Source: Branchinecta lynchi
Lineage: Eukaryota; Arthropoda; Branchiopoda; Anostraca; Branchinectidae
DNA length: 64,000 bases
Assembly: GCA_023053575.1 (NCBI GenBank)
Contig: JAKZAP010000009.1
Span: forward strand, 18,023,869-18,087,868
Reading direction: 5' to 3'
The notes under the pieces were generated by a model. The model was not told the origin of the DNA. It was given only the letters and a program-made list of their open reading frames with translations, and made no database searches. Below, piece by piece: positions 24,690 through 38,050 of this stretch; the stretch's first letter is position 1; each line of letters starts with the position of its first letter. The position numbers were made by a program, and so were the translations under genes.

Positions 24690-25053
24690 CAGGCCAAGAC
24701 CACATCTGATAGACAGACACATCATGTTAAGCTAAGGAACTGTAGTGCTTCCGGGATGTTTGTTGGTGAGGGTCTTCCTTCTTTTGGGGAACTCAGGCGT
24801 CGGTCTATCTTCTCTCTCCAGACCCGGATCCTTCGGTCCAGTAATCCACTCCTTGTGATTCTCTCGGGCCCAAACATGCGGCTATCCTTACCTGTGTGGA
24901 TGGCATGGAACCGTGAGCTGTATTCAGCATTTGATGTTGGGTAGCTTGTTGTTTTTATATTTTTGCCCACACCCATTGTTAGTTGTTAATATTTATTGTT
25001 AGTTGTTTAGTATGGCCCAAGCCGACCGTTTTATTAGATTAAATAAATAAGGA
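24690..25053 (+). pseudogene. LINE reverse transcriptase C-terminal fragment
   Basis: The plus-strand frame ending at 24944 reads RNCSASGMFVGEGLPSFGE, then LRRRSIFSLQTRIL, then SSNPLL. This matches the RN-A-x-x-MFV-x-x-GLPSFGE-x-x-RK-x-I pattern at the C-terminus of many CR1/RTE-like LINE polyproteins (family knowledge). A short 3'UTR follows and ends in ATTAAATAAATAAGG. The coding fragment is only ~75 residues, so the copy is deeply 5'-truncated. Confidence 0.65.
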
Positions 25054-25210
25054 GGGTTTTTGCAAGCTGTGAAGTAAAGTGTGAATCACTTTTCAGCGGT
25101 TTTCGCGCTGCACTTCGCTCGCTGGAAAGTGCGTTCACTCAGCTCCAGGAAGGAGACGAAGTTGGGCAGGTTCTGTGGCATTTTTTTTTTGTGATTTTGG
25201 AAACATTTAA

Positions 25211-25362
25211 AGGACACGTGAACAATGAAACCATACTTAAACACACCATGGAGAATGCATTTACAGACATGGCCACGGGGGGCATTCTTCACCTGAGCGT
25301 GATGTTTTCAAAATAGGGATGTTCGTTTCTGGAGGTTTGCACATGCAGACTCCCAAGATAAA
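25211..25362 (+). mobile_element. Family E MITE E3, left part (split by element C2)
   Basis: Starts after TTAA (25207-25210) with AGGACACGTGAACAATG and follows E1 up to GACTCCCAAGATAAA. Its sequence then resumes at 26441. The two parts sum to 437 bp against 439 bp for intact E1, so the copy was complete before the insertion. Confidence 0.85.
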
Positions 25363-26440
25363 CAAGACCAAAGGTGTCAATGGGATCCAAAAATCTAAGA
25401 TTTGATCCAGACAATTGGGTCTTGTCTTCGCCAGATCCAGCCTTCGCTAGGCTAATCATCAGAGAAAACCGAGTTCAGATATTTTATCTATCTATACCTC
25501 TATAAGCCATGTGTATTTTGACGAAAGTGAGCGAAACTTCCTGCTTTACTTCTGCCAAATTTGCGGTTTCGCCCGAATTCCGAGCGAACTACTAGTCCAG
25601 CAAAAAAAAAAGAAAACTCGGGAACGAATCCAGCGTATCTCCTTATCCCTATAAAGAACATCTAATCAACTTTAAATAAAACTTTGACTTAAAAAAAAAT
25701 GCATCGACAACCGGATTCCGGACTTAAGTATATGTCAGGGTAAAAATGAGTGTGATATACAGACTCAGCGTCTCTTCTTACCCCTAAGTCTATCATCTAA
25801 TCAGCTTCAGATAAAACTTTTGATTTTAATATATTTTCCGGCTTTGGCCGGGTTCCGGGCGAACTAGTTGTTCGGCGAGAAAATGATTTCCACCGTCATG
25901 CTCAGCATGTCTTCTTACCCCTAAACCAAACTTTAATCAACTTCAAATGAAACTTTTTCTTTTAACCAACTTTCCAGTTTTTCCCGGATTCCGGACGAAC
26001 TACATGTCCAGCGAGAAAATGGTTTTCACCATCGTGTTCAACATGTCTTCTTACCCCTAAACCAAACATTTCATCAACTTCAAATGAGACTTTTACTTTT
26101 AACAAACTTTCCGGTTTTTGCCGGATTCCAGACGAACTACTTGTCCGACAAGAAAATGGTTTTCACCATCGTGCTCAGCATGTCTTCTTACCTCATAATC
26201 GACTATCACAATAGCTTTCAAAAAATATTTTTGTTGTCCCTTAATTTGAAACCCCTCCCACACCCTCAAATATAGGGCTACAGAGCCCATCTTCGAACTT
26301 GACCTGTACTTTGACCCAAAGGATCCTCCCACCAAGTTTCATGAAAATATCTCAATCCGTTCAAGAGTTATCGTGCGGACAGACGGACAACTTTTGCGAT
26401 GTCATAGGTATCCCTCCACTTACGTTTTGGGATTCCAAAA
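25363..26440 (+). mobile_element. Family C element C2, complete, inserted in E3
   Basis: The left end is CAAGACCAAAGGTGTCAATG and the right end TACGTTTTGGGATTCCAAAA. Since it splits a known element cleanly, its boundaries are well defined. The interior has about five ~125-bp units, each with CCGGATTCCGGACGAACTA, CTTGTCC and CACCATCGTGTTCAGCATG. A conserved right flank follows with AGGGCTACAGAGCCCATC, CACCAAGTTTCATGAAAATA and a GGACAGACGGACAAC stretch. No coding capacity is evident. Central tandem repeats between conserved flanks recall DINE-1/Helentron-type elements, but Helitron end signals were not established. Confidence 0.8.
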
Positions 26441-26725
26441 TCGCAATTCATTCAAATCTTGTACAGCGCTGGCCGGGTAGTATTGGAATTTCTTTTTGAT
26501 ATACATTTGGGCTAAACTGTTTAAAAAATGTTCCAGAAGAAGGTTTGATTGGAGACATTTTGTTCATTTCTTAAATTGTTCTGTACTGAAATAAGGACAG
26601 ATGCAAAACGGAGCAAAAATAGCTTGGAGACACTGTTTCCTAGTTGGATTGGGTTTTCTGCAGGTAATGTTAACGGAAGTCATACAGATGGCGATGATAC
26701 TTGGTACTCTTCATTCAGGTGTCCT
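26441..26725 (+). mobile_element. Family E MITE E3, right part
   Basis: Continues E1-like sequence from TCGCAATTCATTC to the end CATTCAGGTGTCCT, followed by TTAA at 26726-26729. Together with 25211-25362 it forms one E element with an intact TTAA duplication. Confidence 0.85.
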
Positions 26726-26729
26726 TTAA

Positions 26730-29700
26730 CGACACCCTGATTTATCGCCTGATATTTTGAGGATGATTTAACTGACCTTCCAGTTCAGTTCAGTAATTTT
26801 AATCTAGTAAGATACCATGTTCTAAAAAATAAATAAAAATAATAACGATATATACCCAAAAAATCAACCACAACCTTCTTATTCACCCATACTGGCAGAG
26901 ATAGCCGAAGCCTTTTGCTACCCTTTATCCTACCATGGTCATTGGATAGCACGATAAGAAGCCTTGGAGACCAACTCTTGGAAAAGAGAAGGTTAACACG
27001 AGAAATGTGTGTTAGTTTGTTACGAGTGAATGAAAGCTGTGCACTTAAGCACAGGGCACGGTTGTGCACTTCTTGGTGGCGTTATGTTTGTTGTTTCGTT
27101 TAGGGAATGTTGAGATTAAAATGACATAAAAATAGAAACCAAAAAAAATCTGACGAGGGGAGACCCCGATGACAGGCCCCAGTATAGGGTCAGTGACACA
27201 CAGTTAGATGTTGAAGTAGGTGTCGACTAAGTCTCAGCCGGTTAATCCGAGGCACGTGACGTCAAACGAGAATTCGACATTTTCTATTTACAAACCTAAT
27301 TGATTGTCCCTACAACGGTTTATAGATATTAACGCGTACGGCGTATCGCTGACCCCTCGGCTTTCGATATATAGATACAAATATGTATTCTGCAGTATTT
27401 GTTTTGCCCGAGTTTCCCACTTTCTTTCATGACTACATCACAGTCACGTGACAGGGATAAAAGGCTGTGATTTAGTTTAGACCGTAGAAATATTGATATC
27501 TCAACACTTGGCAGTGACGTCACATGCTTATCAGTTGCTGCTAAGTCACTTGTCACAGATCACATCTCACGCTTTAAACCATTTGGATATTCTTACTTGA
27601 AACCCGAGCAGAGGCGATAATTCAAAACATATCCGGGGCAGTGTGACAGGCCACTTCGCGACTGTCCCAGTGTCGAGTGGAAAGTTTCCCGATTTCTGGG
27701 TCATTTACCCTTCTCCGGCTCTTTTAATATACATGGACGAGTCACAGCAATGCCCCGTCGCCTAATTGTGACTACGGACCATTTAGTCCAGCCAAATATG
27801 TAAGTCGGGGGTATTTTCAGAATAGGCCAGGCGAGAGGAATGGTCGTGTTGGGACGGGAGCACCTTAGTATGCACTTTTTTTTGTTGAAGGAAAGAGAAG
27901 ATGAGCGATGACACTTTTTCCGCACGTGGAGAGCTTTAGCTTGCTTTTCGGGATCTATACAAAAGATGTGGGACTGTATGAATGGTTCTGCAAGAATCCG
28001 GGTAACCCGGACCCCAAATGGCAAAACAAAAACAGAACTGGCTGAGTCGAAGTCAGGGCGTGCGGCTATTTTCCTGCACGTGGGGGAAGTACCGCCGGAA
28101 TCCGGTAAACCGGATTCATAAATTCGTATTTAAAAATTATATTTCTATGCCAGTGGCCGCTCTTGTATTGTATCCTAGTGAAGCATGCTTCATCACTAAA
28201 GGGAAGGTTAAAATTAGCTCCTAAGCAAATATGGGCTATATATAGGGCCGATTAAAACTGCAAAAGAAAATCTAGGTAAGAATCACTTATTTAACTTCAA
28301 CAGGCGTGAAAACTCGGTCCAATGCATAAGTCTTTTGCTAGGCCATTCTTGAATAACGATGTATGATGTGTGTGAATGATCTTTGAAATCCCAACTTGTA
28401 TTAGCTCTGTCTTAATTTCAAAGCAACAAATTGCCTGCTGTCACTTGCTAGGTTGCTATTTCTGGGACTCTTCTGATTTTGCGATTTTTTGTTGTTTGCG
28501 ATTTTCCCGAAGGTAAAACTCCACCCTCGTTGAAATCCAAATTACGCGGTTTAACTGTGAATTTGGGTTTGTCGGGCTACCGTCCATATGTTATAGTGTT
28601 TTCTTTTCTTTCTGTATTCCCACTCCGTCTATGCCACGTGATCGGTGAAAAGTATAATTAATTATAATTCTCAACGTCATTACCAGAGCCTGTTATGAAG
28701 AAATATAAATCATTCCCCCGATTCCAAATAATTAAAAGGTGGATGTTCAGTTTCACCTGAAAGTAATGATATTTCGAAAAAACGATATTTCTGAGCCATT
28801 TCATCGTCAAAAGATCATTTCCAGTAATAGTTGTGCTTTAAAATTATATTTCCATGCCAATGGGCCGACCTAGTATCACGTCCTAATGAAGCAGCATGTT
28901 TCTCTTGTTCCCTCGAGGCTTTCTTTCTAGAATTATCCGGAAAATCCTTGATACCTCTCAACCGCCCTCGATTCACTCGCCTGGGGGCGCGATTCCATAC
29001 TCACAGCTAACAAGGTCCTTGTGATCCTCGAGCCCCGTATATCATTAATGAGATACTTGAATCAATCTCAGGAGAAGTCAACAATCTACAGCGATTGTCC
29101 TGTCTCACCTAAGCGTGATTCCCTTTGTATTTCAGCTTGTATTCGTCTTTAGAAGAACTTGTAGAAACTGTCGAAAAGTTCGTCACCCTAGTTGAAATTT
29201 CTCCTTTAAACTTTTAGATTATCCTCCAAGAGGAAAATCAATTAATGAACTTAAACCTTTGGTTATTTCTCATCGTCCGTGATTATTTCAACAGGGTCAA
29301 CTTTCAAACTCTAGCCTAGACTAAAGTTGCGTTTTAAAGTTCTTAAAGCACAATGACAAAAGGAATGGTTAGTTCTGAATTTTTAATTCGAGCTTTCTAC
29401 AGCAGCTTCCTACTACATAACAGAAAACATCATTACCTCTTTGTCTATTATTGTTATTAAAATATCACCAATTTGAAGCCATTTCATTTGTCCAAAAGGT
29501 GGCTAAGACCCCGAACTATCTTATAAGCACATATGCATCTTCTTTCTTGAAGTTAAAGTTCTCCAAAAATATAACAGTATCATATTTTTAGTAAAGAAAA
29601 ATAAAAAGTTTGGAAAAAGGCCTCATCAGAATGCTCGGTATCTATTATCTGTGATGTTTCATTTGTAGCCTTTTAGATAATGGGAAATACGGGGGAAAAT

Positions 29701-30144
29701 GAACATGTTCAAGTCTATGTCGTTGTTTGGCTCAGGGCATGGGTTTGAATTCCTCATAGACAATTTGTCTTGGCATAAACGATTGTAATGAAACGGAAGG
29801 CTTATGTTGGAATCCAGGGCTAGAGGGTAACGGAGTGTTGTTGCTTAGAAACTCTTGAAGATATGATTTTTGGGAGATATAATGAGTTTGCTTTGGGGCT
29901 ACAGTTGGTTCATACGAATGTAAGCAAGCGATGTATACTGGTAGTGGTATATAATTATAATGTGAGACGTTGGTTCTTAGTTTTGCGCCTTGTTATAGAT
30001 GCAGGAAATGTTGGATTTAGGAAAATACGGTGAAATTGAATATGTATCGTAACTTAGCTTGGGTTTAAGGTGCTGAAAAGCCAGCTTTGCGTATATTTCA
30101 CCTAAATGTGTTCTGTTGTTTTGACTGCGTTGAGAAATTATAGC
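26730..30144. other. No gene recognised; one dispersed duplicate pair
   Basis: A ~60-bp segment at 28130-28190 recurs diverged at 28837-28900 (ATTATATTTC then ATGCCA, CCTA-TGAAGCA). Otherwise no exon, RNA or named repeat was identified in 3.4 kb. Confidence 0.4.
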
Positions 30145-31058
30145 TTTTTTTGGGATCCCAAAACGAAAGTGGAGGGATACATATGACTTCATAAAAGTTG
30201 TCCATCTTCCGTCCGTCCGTCTGTGAGCACGATAACTCGAAGGGAATGAGATATTTTGATGGAACTTGGTATGACGACTCTTTGGGTCAACAGAGAGGTC
30301 GAGTTCGGAGATGGGCTCTGTAGCTGAACCTTTAGGGGTGGGGTTATAGTAGATTTGGGGGTAAGAAGAAACATGAACATGCTTAACATGAATATGAAAA
30401 TCATTTTCTCGCCGAACAAGCAGTTCGCCCGGAATCCGGCCAAAACCACAAAGTTTGTTAAAAGTAAGTTTTATTTAGAGTTGATTAGATGTTTGATTTA
30501 GCGGTAAAAAGACATGCTGAAGATTTATACATGACACTCATTTTCTCTTCGGACAAGTAGTTAGCCTGGAATCCGGCCGAAAACGGAAAATTTGTTAAAG
30601 GTAAAAATTTGCATCTGAAGTTGATTATATGCTCGATTTAGGGGTAAGAAGACATAGAATCCGCTTTTGACAATCATTTTCTACCCGGACAAATAGTACG
30701 ACGGGAATCCGGCTGAAACCCGAAAATTTGTTGAAAGTTAAAGTTCTATCTGAAGTTGATTACATAAGGGGAAGGTGATGCGCAGAATTTGTTTTTGAGT
30801 TTTATTTTTGCCGATAAGTAGGTCGCCCTGAATCCGGTCGAAACTGGAGATTTGGCAAAAGTAAGGCAGATCACACTTGCTGAATCCATATCTGAACTTG
30901 GTTTTCTCAGAAGATTAGCCATTGGCATTCATCTTTTTCTGAGTCTAAATTTTGATAGTAAAAATGTTCAAGGAGTCTGGCCAAGACCGATATCTACAAG
31001 ACCAAATTGTCTGGATCAAATTAGTTTTTTGGGGATCCCATCGAGACCTTTGGTCTTG
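30145..31058 (-). mobile_element. Family C element C3, reversed, complete
   Basis: Enters with TTTTTTTGGGATCCCAAAACG and leaves with GGGGATCCCATCGAGACC then TTTGGTCTTG. These are the reverse of the C2/C6 ends. About four central repeat units remain (AATCCGGCC-rich, GACATGCTGAA). The GATCAAATTAG word near the right edge matches the C4 copy. Confidence 0.8.
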
Positions 31059-33245
31059 TTAACAGTGAGCGTCTCTTAATGATTTTGTGAGCGCCTTCAA
31101 GACAAGACCAAACTCATATCGAGCCCGCGCAATTTGTATTTCATCAAAATGGTGATTTTCTGTTCTAAAAAATAAAGTATGTCAAAGACGCTGTTTTATT
31201 ACTAATTGTAAAATAATCATTCTTCAGCAATCAGCCTTTTCAGTTTGTTCGGCAATTTCATGTTATCGTTGCCACGATAACAGTAGTACCTCAATCTTGG
31301 TAATTATTCTCACCAACATAAAGGTACTAAGAGTCTGAACAAATTTCCACATAGACGTAGATGCTTATTCTGGAATAGCGGATAACGGCATTTTTATCCG
31401 GGTTTCGAACATATTTGGGCGATTTGTAAGGGGACTTCCACATGTCAGAGTTTGCCAGTGAACCTTCGAATTTCTGTTACGACTGTTGGTCACGATTAAT
31501 CTGTGAAAGTTTGGAAGAAAAGATTTGTTGGGAAAGTGAATGTGTCGCTTTACGACGCTTTTAGGCTAGATCGTAGAACCCGAACAGTCTGCGACAGTTT
31601 TAAGATGCTAATATGAGATGCTTTTGACTTGATTTCTTGTGTCAGGATTCAGAGCTACAAGGGAGGTTTTCAAGTTAGAAATTCATGCAAATGTGTTGAT
31701 ATTCAGCAGAAGAAAAGTTCACAGCGAATGCGCCGGAAGCAACATAATTCCTTTTCCTGGTCGGGGGGGGGGGCAATTTCAAACATTCTCTGTTGTGGAA
31801 CAAGGGATGTTAGCACAAAATCTGGTGTGTGCAGTAGCATCGGGACCGTCGTATTGTCGAACGTACCAGACCATACTGTACCGGCTAAGCATATCCATCT
31901 GACCATGTGTAACCATATTCGATACATTATATCGCTCTATATATACATATGTACACAAGGCCATACGGATACAAAAGTTAAGGCAATACATTTCGTATAC
32001 TGTTCCAGGCATCAAAATCCATTCATTCATTTTGTTCTTTATTCAAATGCAAGTCTTTTCTTTTATTTGAAGCTACTGATTCCGAATTGAAGAAAGTCAA
32101 CGTTTTAGATTAGATTAGATGCGGAGTTACTTCGAAAAACTAAAAAATCAAACACATCGCCCTCCAGAAGCTTACACTTATAAAGAAATACAACAAACCC
32201 CCTTGACAAATTATCATCGACACTCTTCCAGTGACGCTTTTACTAGGTAAATGGTAGCCATAGATTGTCACTGACGATATTTTAGGCCATTTTGGCGATA
32301 CTGTAGAGGCGAATACCTTTTTGCTGCAGTTATATAATTATAAAAATATAATAATTATATAATTATAATAATAATTCTAATATAGTTGTTCTTGGTTCAG
32401 CCTGTTGACTAGGCTGGTAGAGATAAAGGGGACACAGAGCAAAAGCTTTGGTTAAAATCGATTACTATAAAAAATTATTCTGTATCAAAAGAATGCATCC
32501 GAAAGCAAATCAAAAGACCCGTACCACCTATATTAGCGCTTCCCCCTACGTCACTAACCGTTCCGTCCATTGTTATTTCCGAGATTTTGATCTTCCGATG
32601 TGATTTGTATCCAACCTAACTTATTGCTTCCGATGAGCTCATTGGTCAGAAATATGGGCTGTGCAAGTTTCTCCTTTTTTTTCATGAGAATCAAGGAGGC
32701 AGAAACAGCCAGGATGGGGTTTGTGAAAACCAGGCAGAGCTTCAAAGTTTCACGTATTTAAGAATATTGGTATATACTATACTGCGACTCGTGCTTTAAG
32801 GAAGGTCTTTCAAAAATGTGAGGTGGACATGGAATGGATGGCGCGGTACCAGCAGTAGGAATCGACTCTCCCGTTGTTCCTACCTTCTTTACTCGACCGA
32901 CGGTAAACCGTTATTTACTTCCTTGCTGACGGTCACTTGAGAGTAAGACACCCCGCGGACAGCCACTCATGCATTGAAATGTCTCGACTGTCTTTCCCTA
33001 TTCCAAGTGAAAGACCTTGTCGAATCATGGCTTGTTCTGCATCCGTTCCCGGGAATGTATTTCTCTTATATCCTTTCGTAGTGGTCCTCCAATAGCTGTC
33101 ACTGGTTTCGATTGACAGGGGCGATATTGAATGCTACAGATGCGGCACTTCTCAGGGAATTGATGTTATCTGAGACAATTCCTTTCCGAAGCCGTCGATT
33201 TCCAAACTGTCCCGCTAGATGTATTGACACATACATGTGTAGGCA
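31059..33245. other. No gene recognised; AT-rich palindromic stretch
   Basis: The 153-codon frame at 31629-32090 overlaps other frames on both strands and has low-complexity composition, so it is not called. An ATAATTATATAATTATAA-type stretch lies at about 32331-32382. Confidence 0.45.
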
Positions 33246-33430
33246 GGGGCGTATCCAGGAATTTATTTCGCGGGTGGGGGGGGGGGGTCCTCCGCGGGTT
33301 GGATTTGATCCATGCCGAACAGTTAAAGAAGAACGTGGATCAGAGGTTGAAGCCTATACATTTGTTCGTATGTTTCGGGGGGGGGGGGTCGAACCAGATA
33401 CCCCCCCCCCCCCCCCTGGAAACGGCCATA
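33246..33430 (+). mobile_element. hAT-like MITE remnant with GGGGCGTATCCAGG end
   Basis: Left end CAGGGGCGTATCCAGGAAT. The right end, CCCCCCTGGAAACGGCC, is an imperfect inverse. Inside are several G runs and a C run. CAGGGGCG-type ends are common in animal hAT MITEs (family knowledge). No 8-bp duplication could be fixed. Confidence 0.5.
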
Positions 33431-35120
33431 TATTTGAGTGTTGTATATTCATTTGTTCTTTTTACTGCAGTTGTACCCCCGGACAGTGCGTTGTAAATTG
33501 CTCATTCATCCACATTTAGCTATTCGGGAACATTTTCAGACTCACATTCACTTTTTTGGGAGCATTGACACTTTGAGAAATGAGCCGTCAAGACATGATG
33601 ATTTCATGGTCAAGAACTCCACTTGGAAAAGTAGTCACGGAGTACAGTTTTCTTGGCTGTTTGTTTCGACCATTACCATTACCTGGCCGGAGCAATACGA
33701 ATCCTCGAGAGAGTTTACGATCTTTCTATTGTAACACATGAGAGATGCCTTTAAGAGCGGGGGGGGGGGGGCGAAGGACCCCATCTACTGCGTGTTGCCA
33801 TCAGTTGACTTCCTTAGAATCAGCTGCACATCACAGTATCAGTTATACCCCCTGACAAAGAACGAACGGTTGGTGGTTTAGTTCCAGAACAAGAATAATA
33901 GTTCAATTCTCCGTAATCGAATTTGGAGAAATGATAACTGGATTGGATAGCCGGACTCTTTGCAAGCAATGCTCTTGGTCGTGGTTTCCGCGTCTTCCAG
34001 ATTCGACCTCTTGCCATTTCGTTTATTTCAAATAATTGGTTATTCTGTGATAAAAAATAGAAGGCTCTAAAGTACAATAAAGCACCAAACTTCGCATTCA
34101 GACTCCGGCAGATATCCCCTAAAATTAAGCCAAACTCCAGGCACGTTCGTTGGCTCATCCTTCGAGAGGCAAAGCTTCGCTGGAAGCAATTTCCAGTTGG
34201 TCCATAAAGCAGATTTTATCACGATTTTTATGCACTGCTCTGTTGTTTAAAAGCAGCCATTGTTGCCAGACTAGAGATCAGGGCTATGTTTACGAGATTT
34301 GATATTTATTCATAAATTTCGAGAGATAAAATCCTATTCTTTCTGGTGTGCTTTGATAGCGCCCTTTTTTTGGAAGGAAGGGGGGGGGCACGCGGTAGAA
34401 GGGATCTTGTCAACGGGGCAAGAGATCCCAGGAGCGAGACTAAAGAGCTTGGCATTGTTGAAAATTTAAAGTAGGCAGAAGGGATGGAACACGAAGTCCA
34501 CAGGGGATTCGCGAGGGAGGGAAGGTTTGTCCTGGAATTGAAACATCTCTCAGACATGCTCCCCATTTTGGGATCCCGAGTCTACGTCAGACCTACGATA
34601 TCGTAGCTTTGTTTGTCCGTCTCGAGTGGTTGGCCACTAGATATTGGTACATAGCAGGACTGCGGTGACCGGCTGGTGCCAGCACCGGTTTTCTCGTGTT
34701 GAAACATCAAAATAAGCATGTTTATAAGCATTTGAAATATGGATCGCCTAATTGGTAAACCACTGATTTTGTTTGGTGCCGGGAAAGGTGGTACAAAAGG
34801 TGCTGGGGAGTGGGTAACCCCTCGGTCCGTCTGTAAATAACTCGCTAACATTTAAGGTTGTTATCAACAATCGTGACGTAAGGAATCCTTGTGACAAGTT
34901 CGAACCTAGTCGCTTCCGTTTCCAACCTGGAACAGGAAGAGGGCCAGTTCTATCTTTGGAACCGGTCTTGCTCTAAACGCAGAATCAGAGTAAATCTGAT
35001 CAAGAGATGCAACATGGTCGCGGTGAGAGCAACTGACAAACCTCTTGCATCCAAGACGGCTTTGACACAGAAATCATGTTTGCACTTGCCTTCCGGCCAA
35101 GGGCCATCTTTCACTCACTC
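33431..35120. other. No gene recognised
   Basis: Several G runs (near 33761 and 34380). The open frames at 33820-34158 and 34306-34851 on the minus strand have no family resemblance. Confidence 0.4.
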
Positions 35121-36530
35121 ACTGATCACTTTTCCCTCTGTCCGTCTGTCAGTCCGGTCATCGCGAGTTAGGGTACTTCTAAATGTGCTAGGACGATGAA
35201 ACTGGGCAGATACATAGGGACCCGACCAAATTAACTTAGACACATTCAGTTTTTCGATCCGACCATATGGGGGGGGGGGGTGGAGGGAGGGGGAATCCGG
35301 AAAGTTGAGTAGTGCTTAACTTTCGAACGGGTGGTCGGATTACAGTGAAACTTAAGAACGGAATAGATGACATATCTCTGATATCACAGTTAACGTCCGG
35401 ACCGGGCTCGACAGCTGTCTGGGAGTGGGGGGGGGGAGACCGAAAATCTCGAGAAACGGTTAGAATGGAGGGTTGGAGTGGAACTTGCTGGGAAGATTAA
35501 TCATCTGCTCTAGATGGATCTTTTACGCAATTAGACTGGATCCGGACATCGGGGGGGGGGGAGGGGTTTCCCAGAATTCTGGTGTGGCGGTTTTGGGGAT
35601 TTTCGTGACGAAACTTGGCAGGCACATCAGGGACTCGATCAAACTGACTTGGAGATACAAAATTTCTTGATCCGGTCATCGTGGGGGGACTCGAGGGAGG
35701 GGGAATCCGGAATATTGAGTCATGTGTAACTTTAGAACGCATGATCGGATTCCAGTGAAGTCTAATAATTGAACAGAAGACGTGTCTGATGTTTTTTTCC
35801 GTGTCCGGACTGGATCCGACAACTGTTGGGATGGGGGGGGGGGTGAATATGTGACCCGCTTAGACTGGAGATATCGGGGTGGAACTTAGTGGGAATAACT
35901 AACAAATGCTCTAGATAACTCATTTACATTACCGGATTGGATCCGGGCACTGTGGGTGAAGTTAGAGGGGGGGGGGGGTCCGGAATTCCGGTGATCGCAA
36001 GTTAAGGTAGCCTACTTCTAGATGTGCTAGTACGTTGAAACCTGGCTGGAAAATTAGAGATTCGAAAGATCGGCTTAGAAGTCGAAGTAAAAGAAAAATA
36101 CTTTAAGCAAACTGTACATTTGCCTCGAGGGTTTTACTTACAAATGAATTTCTATCTCCCTTACAGTGCGCATCTTTAGATCAAACGATGCAATTTAGAC
36201 CATAATCATTTGTGCCACAGTGGTTTTGCTTAAAAAGATTACCTTAAAGTGCGCATCTTTTATATCTTTTCATCTTTTAATGATCCCCAAGGAATTATTA
36301 TCGTTTTTGTCTGAAGGGTTTTGCTTAAAGATGAAATCTAGCGACTTGTGCGCATCATTACATCGAAGTTAAAAAACAAACACTTTTTACCAGACGATAC
36401 ATTCCAAGGACCCATGATCATTCTTATCTCAAGGGTTTTGCTTGCAAATGATAAGAGCAAACCCGCAAAAAGGCAAATTCTATATTTCATCTTCAGAACC
36501 AGCCTTGCAAGTGCCATGTGAGCTTCTAGC
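35121..36530 (+). repeat. Family D tandem-repeat element, copy D2
   Basis: Starts with CTGTCCGTCTGTCAGTCCGG and the AGGACGATGAAACTGGGCAG unit. About eight units follow with CGGATCC and G runs (near 35270, 35428, 35551, 35832, 35968). A second repeat type comes next, spaced ~120-130 bp: AGGGTTTTGCTTA, then AGTGCGCATC. It ends in GCAAGTGCCATGTGAGC then TCTAGCTCT, the same right edge as D1. Confidence 0.8.
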
Positions 36531-37377
36531 TCTATGGCACTTTCCTTCCGTACAAATGCCACTTTTCCGTCGGTCGGTCGGTCAGTAAGTTAGGGGATTG
36601 CGAGTTACAGTACTTCCAGATGTGCTAGGACGATGAAACTTGGCAGGCAGCATAGAAGGGACCTAACTTGGAAATATGTCACTTGCCAGATCCGACCATC
36701 GTTGGGGGAGGAAGTTGGGAGCCGAAATCCGGAATTTAGTGGCATGCAGAACTTTCGAAGGGGTGATCGGATCTTAATGAAACTTGATATTTGGAAAGAG
36801 CTCATGTCTCAGATGTCCCATTTTAAGTCAGGACCGGATTCGGTGAATCGGGGGGGAGGGGGGTCATGCGACACGCTTACAGTGGAGCGATCGGGATGAA
36901 ACTTGGTGGGAGGAACAAGTCCTAGGTACATCATTAACAGAACTTCAACGGATTGTGGTGTGAGTTGGAGGGGGGTTCCGGAATTTCGCTGATACGGAGT
37001 TAAGGTAGGCTTCCAGGTGGACTGGGACGATGAAACTTGGCAGGCATATCAGGGACCCAACCAGGTTGACTTGGACATAGTAAGTTCCGCAATCCGACTA
37101 TCGTGGGGGGAGTTGAGTGAGGGTAAATCTACTAAATAAACTTTCGAAACGGTGATCCGATCTTCATGAAACCTGATATTTGATGACCCGATGAATGTGG
37201 GGGTGGGGGTGGAGGGGAGACCGGAAATCGTGTGACATGCTGAGCGGGAGCAATCGGTATGAATTTTGGGGGGAAGAACAAGTACAGGCCCTAGATACAA
37301 CAGTGACAGAACCGGACCGGATTCTGGGGGAGAGTTGGAGGGGGGGGGGTCCGGAATTCCGGTTATCATAGTTTCAG
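36531..37377 (+). repeat. Family D element D3, left part
   Basis: Directly abuts D2. Begins with ATGGCACTTTCCTTCCG and a (GTCG)n stretch, then GATGAAACTTGGCAGGC units with G runs near 36850, 37196 and 37341. It is interrupted at 37378 by a family I foldback. Confidence 0.75.
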
Positions 37378-37492
37378 TCACAAAAATTCAACAAAGAAAC
37401 CAATGAAAATGGTGTTTTTATAGGCCAACGAATATACTAAAATAAAAGGCGAATATTTCCATTTTCGTTGGTTTCTTCGTTGATTTTTGTGA
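37378..37492. mobile_element. Family I foldback element inside D3
   Basis: Arms of about 34 bp (37378-37412 and 37459-37492) are near-perfect inverted repeats: TCACAAAAATTCAACAAAGA at left and TTCTTCGTTGATTTTTGTGA at right. A related foldback lies at 40201-40268. Both are followed by GATATGTCAGG(C/T)CAATGTG. Confidence 0.7.
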
Positions 37493-38050
37493 TATGTCAG
37501 GCCAATGTGGTTTACGAAATTATTTTCAGAGTTACAGTACTTCCAGATTTGCTACGACGATGAAACTTGGCTGAAACATTACAGACTTGACTTCAAAGCC
37601 ATTGCAAGATTGGCTTAGAAATTGCCACTTCCCAGGTCTGACCTTAAAATACCGCTGAGTACAAAAAACAAAAATAATTTTTTGCTTTAGCAGAGTTCAC
37701 ATTATGCTATGAGCCCGTTATCAGTTATGCCTAAAGGGTTTTGCTTAGAAATAAATTTCTATCTCCCTTAAAGTACGCATGTTAACCGCACAGTAAAAAA
37801 GAAAAAATACTTTAGACCAAACAATACATTTTACGATTCTCGAGGGCCCATGATGCTTTTGTCAGTAGGGTTTTACTTAAAATGAATCTGTAGTACACAT
37901 AAAGTGCGCATCTTACCGAAAAGTTAAAAAAAAATACTTTTGACCAAAGGATATATATATTCGTGATCCCCAAGGGCCCAAAAACTTTTCCGTCAATGGT
38001 TTTGCTTACAAGTGAATTCCTTAAAGTTTAACTGAACAGGCAACTTATTT
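37493..38050 (+). repeat. Family D element D3, right part
   Basis: Resumes with a TACGACGATGAAACTTGGC unit and then the second repeat type (AGGGTTTTGCTTAGAAAT, AGTACGCAT, CCAAGGGCCCA). Further units of that type lie at 38505-38830 and end in AATGGCCATATGAG then TCTAGCTCTTG. Confidence 0.65.

Noticed and set aside
31629..32090. The longest open frame in the window (153 codons, + strand)
   Set aside because: Low-complexity composition, overlapping frames on both strands, a G run inside, and no domain or splice support.
33112..33519. 135-codon frame
   Set aside because: Runs through G and C homopolymers of a hAT-like MITE; Gly and Pro runs are translation of these.
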